Shown here piece by piece: positions 62,097-64,000 of a stretch of 64,000 nt of DNA. A program made the translations under genes and the position numbers. Each line of letters begins with the position of its first letter. The first letter of the stretch is position 1. Below the pieces are notes generated by a model. It was not told the DNA's origin and did no database searches. It saw nothing but the letters and a program-made list of their open reading frames with translations. Origin of the DNA: CBDBKL01 sp965206675 (GTDB lineage Bacteria; Bdellovibrionota; Bdellovibrionia; Bdellovibrionales; JAKFYE01); assembly GCA_965206675.1 (NCBI GenBank), contig CBDBKL010000002.1, forward strand, positions 1-64,000, read 5' to 3'.

Positions 62097-63035
62097 CTAA
62101 AAACCTAACCTTGGAAGAGACATTTTGAAAAAATAAAGCCCTCCATGAAGTCGTTCATCATAATTACTTCCTGTAAATGAATCACCAGACTTCACGAGAA
62201 TATTATTTCTAAAACCCACTTTTACAATTCGTTCCACATCTCGAAAGGGAACTTCTGGAATACACTGTGTAAGACTTGAGTTTGTACACCATATCCATTT
62301 TGATTTATCTGTTGTTTTAAAATACCTTGCACGTATACGAAAAGTTATAGATTTAACAATATCCGCCCCTGATAAATAAGAGATTGTCTCATCAGGGTCA
62401 CCTCCATCACATATACTGTGATCCAAATCTCCAATGGGGTCTTTAAAACATTCCACAGCCACAATTTCAAAAAGAGAGAGGCGGTCGTACCAAATCGTAT
62501 CCATTCTGGGTGCTAATTTTGAAGTACCATTCCCTAGACCAGAACTAAAATACAAAACCCCACCATAAGGAGGGTGGTCAACCCTGACTCCTGAAATGAT
62601 GGAAGGGTTTTTAAACCAAACAGCCGTTCCTACCAAATCACTGCTTGCATACCCTGCTTGAAAATCTCCATCTTCTCGATAAAAAACTGCAATTGTACTT
62701 AATTTATTATCATCAGTAATAAGAGAACTATTGAATGATTTATCTATTCTCCCTACAATGGTGGGCTCTAAACCATTGCTACTTTTTATATCTGTCATCC
62801 ATGTATCCATCATATTTTGGTTGGCAATAAATCGTACATTTATAGCTTGAGAAAAATAGGCCTGAGTATAATAACTGGCCCAAAGCAAACTTGTCTGAGC
62901 TTGGTTTTGCTGTAAAAGATTATAAAATTGACTAATTGTATAAGAAAACGTTGCTCCTACACCTAGAAGGATAATGAGCGAAATCGGGATAGCCACCACT
63001 GTTTCTATTAAGGTAAACCCTAATCTTTTACCCAC
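62097..63035 (-). CDS. Type IV prepilin-like protein (PilW/PilV-type minor pilin)
   Basis: About 312 residues. A short leader MGKRLG is followed by FTLIETVVAIPISLIILLGV, the canonical prepilin peptidase site with Gly(-1), Phe(+1) and Glu(+5), then a long variable domain. I place the start at GTG 63035 because it gives the usual six-residue leader; the frame is open to 63152 but that would cover the thioesterase gene. The stop of the thioesterase (63028) overlaps this start by 8 bp. The minor-pilin order (prepilin then PilX-like) suggests a pilus-priming complex. Confidence 0.75.
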   Translation of the reverse strand: MGKRLGFTLIETVVAIPISLIILLGVGATFSYTISQFYNLLQQNQAQTSLLWASYYTQAYFSQAINVRFIANQNMMDTWMTDIKSSNGLEPTIVGRIDKSFNSSLITDDNKLSTIAVFYREDGDFQAGYASSDLVGTAVWFKNPSIISGVRVDHPPYGGVLYFSSGLGNGTSKLAPRMDTIWYDRLSLFEIVAVECFKDPIGDLDHSICDGGDPDETISYLSGADIVKSITFRIRARYFKTTDKSKWIWCTNSSLTQCIPEVPFRDVERIVKVGFRNNILVKSGDSFTGSNYDERLHGGLYFFKMSLPRLGF

Positions 63036-63516
63036 ACTTCCTGTGCGATAAACGTAACTTACGACGTTCTTTGGCCTCCTCATAACGCCTCTTTTCCTCA
63101 TCCGTCTCCGGCAAAATAGGTGAAATCGTAATAGGTTTAAAATTTTGATCAATCGCTACAAAAGTCAAATAAGCTGTTGCTGTATGAAACATTTCGCCCG
63201 TTCTGGGATTTTCCGCATCTACACGAACCCCTATCTCCATAGAAGTCTTTGCAACATAGTTTACACTTGCTTTTAAATTAATAACCCAGCCTATATAAAC
63301 TGGAGCCACAAATTCTAGAGCATCTATACTGGCCGTCACAACCATTTCCCGAGCATGCCTCTGAGCTGATACGGCTGCTGCAATATCAACCCACGACATA
63401 ACTGCCCCGCCAAATATACTGCCTATTGCATTCGTATGACTTGGCAGTACAATCTCGGTCATTACAACCTTTGATTTGGATACGGTTCTTGGACCTACCA
63501 TGAATATGACTTTCAA
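63028..63516 (-). CDS. Acyl-CoA thioesterase, hotdog fold
   Basis: A 162-residue YciA/BACH-like hotdog protein. MTEIVLPSHTNAIGSIFGGA with MSWVDIAAAVSAQRHA has the catalytic Asn/Asp of the family, and ASIDALEFVAPVYIGWVINL and FHTATAYLTFVAID follow. It hydrolyses acyl-CoA. The ATG at 63516 or, five codons on, at 63501 (MVGPRTV) may be used. A charged tail (ETDEEKRRYEEAKERRKLRL) ends it. Confidence 0.9.
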   Translation of the reverse strand: MKVIFMVGPRTVSKSKVVMTEIVLPSHTNAIGSIFGGAVMSWVDIAAAVSAQRHAREMVVTASIDALEFVAPVYIGWVINLKASVNYVAKTSMEIGVRVDAENPRTGEMFHTATAYLTFVAIDQNFKPITISPILPETDEEKRRYEEAKERRKLRLSHRKCG

Positions 63517-63558
63517 AAAACAAAAGAGAGTAGTAGTGACATACTATCTCACTACTAC
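63512..63558 (-). terminator. Rho-independent terminator of the LuxR-type gene
   Basis: On the minus strand, GTAGTAGTGA (63558-63549), a 9-nt loop and TCACTACTAC (63539-63530) form a perfect 10-bp stem, followed by TCTCTTTTGTTTTTTG. It lies between the LuxR gene (stop 63580) and the thioesterase start. Confidence 0.85.
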
Positions 63559-63579
63559 TATCAAAGACAGTTTCTGAAA

Positions 63580-63957
63580 TTACTGACCAAATCCAGATGT
63601 ATTGCCACCGCCAGTGTTGCCATTTCCTGATGGATCTTTTGTTAGATCCGTAGGCACCACCGTCGTACTTCCTCGTGGAATTTGATCTGGAGCCGCCGCT
63701 GTCCCTGTTACTTGATTGGCAGGAACCTGCGCACTATCTTCTCTAAAAGAATGGTGAGGCATACACCAAACAATAAGCTGTGCGCGCGACTTCACACTCA
63801 TCTTTTTATAGATGTTTGTGAGGTGAAATTTAACCGTCTTTTCTGTAACAAAAAGCTGACTAGCAACTTCTTTGTTAGATAACCCTTTCGTCACGAGCTC
63901 AGCGACTTCCGCTTCTCGATTAGAAAGCCCTTTTTGTATAAGGACATCTCTGAGCAT
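63580..63957 (-). CDS. LuxR-type HTH protein with a low-complexity C-terminal tail
   Basis: A 125-residue protein. Residues 9-63 are a LuxR/GerE-type HTH: LSNREAEVAELVTKGLSNKE, SQLFVTEKTVKFHLTNIYKK, and MSVKSRAQLIVW. There is no receiver or autoinducer domain. The C-terminal 55 residues are Pro/Thr/Gly/Asn-rich (QIPRGSTTVVPTD, GNGNTGGGNTSGFGQ), unlike response regulators. Stand-alone GerE-like regulators exist; the tail may be a protein-interaction segment. A strong terminator follows. Confidence 0.85.
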   Translation of the reverse strand: MLRDVLIQKGLSNREAEVAELVTKGLSNKEVASQLFVTEKTVKFHLTNIYKKMSVKSRAQLIVWCMPHHSFREDSAQVPANQVTGTAAAPDQIPRGSTTVVPTDLTKDPSGNGNTGGGNTSGFGQ

Positions 63958-64000
63958 CCTTGCTCCCCCCTATTTTCTGTTTTACTACCACCTATCACAA

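Overview
The window is AT-rich chromosomal DNA from a Gram-negative (diderm) bacterium. It carries lptD, many lipoproteins with an N-terminal signal and lipobox cysteine, a beta-barrel outer-membrane protein and type IV pilin-like proteins. The gene mix recalls the predatory or host-associated Bdellovibrionota: lysine-rich basic protein beside miaB, SUMF1-type lipoprotein, short LuxR HTH protein, ankyrin proteins. That placement is inference from gene content only. No rRNA or CRISPR array is present. One tRNA, the initiator tRNA-Met, lies at 60449-60525.

Layout. (1) 1-7.1 kb is a decaying accessory region: a restriction-modification remnant (controller plus frameshifted endonuclease), a frameshifted N6-methyltransferase-like gene, a HEPN-domain gene, an XRE regulator, a Sel1 gene with a second truncated copy of its 5' end, and two multiply frameshifted ankyrin genes. 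(2) 7.3-10.3 kb is a peroxide-defence divergon, oxyR < > ahpC-ahpD, with a near-consensus OxyR operator between them. (3) 10.3-25.6 kb holds a PQQ-type sugar dehydrogenase, a thermonuclease lipoprotein, dnaE, a gamma-carbonic-anhydrase-like gene, miaB, a ketone-body operon (thiolase, scoA, scoB) and pyk. (4) 25.6-30 kb is a two-gene envelope operon: a large lipoprotein and an outer-membrane protein. (5) 30.7-42 kb holds argS, a VKOR-DsbA fusion, a coiled-coil protein, a 3-methyladenine glycosylase, a STAS protein, rsmI, lptD, a DUF1624 acyltransferase and a class A beta-lactamase-fold protein. (6) 42-47.2 kb is the classical rpsP-khpA-rimM-trmD-rplS-rnhB-yraN cluster with ffh upstream. (7) 47-52.4 kb holds an ABC-2 exporter, a membrane MutS-like ATPase and trhO. 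(8) 52.5-60.4 kb is a run of lipoproteins interrupted by an IS relic and repeats. (9) 60.4-64 kb holds tRNA-fMet, pilin-like genes, a hotdog thioesterase and a LuxR-type regulator.

The most unusual content is a family of nested palindromic intergenic elements. Module A (five full copies of about 120-128 bp) always sits at the 3' end of a gene, within about 20 nt of the stop codon, and in two cases supplies that stop codon. Its terminal arms differ between copies while staying complementary within each copy. Module B (four copies) is a nested hairpin of about 130 bp whose outer arms covary in the same way; one copy has a 69-nt insertion in its apical loop and one is a chimera of two other types. 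Module C (four copies) includes an exact 35-bp inverted repeat around the thermonuclease gene. I do not recognise this family. It is the best candidate here for an undescribed element, either a MITE/REP-like mobile palindrome or a structured 3'-end RNA.
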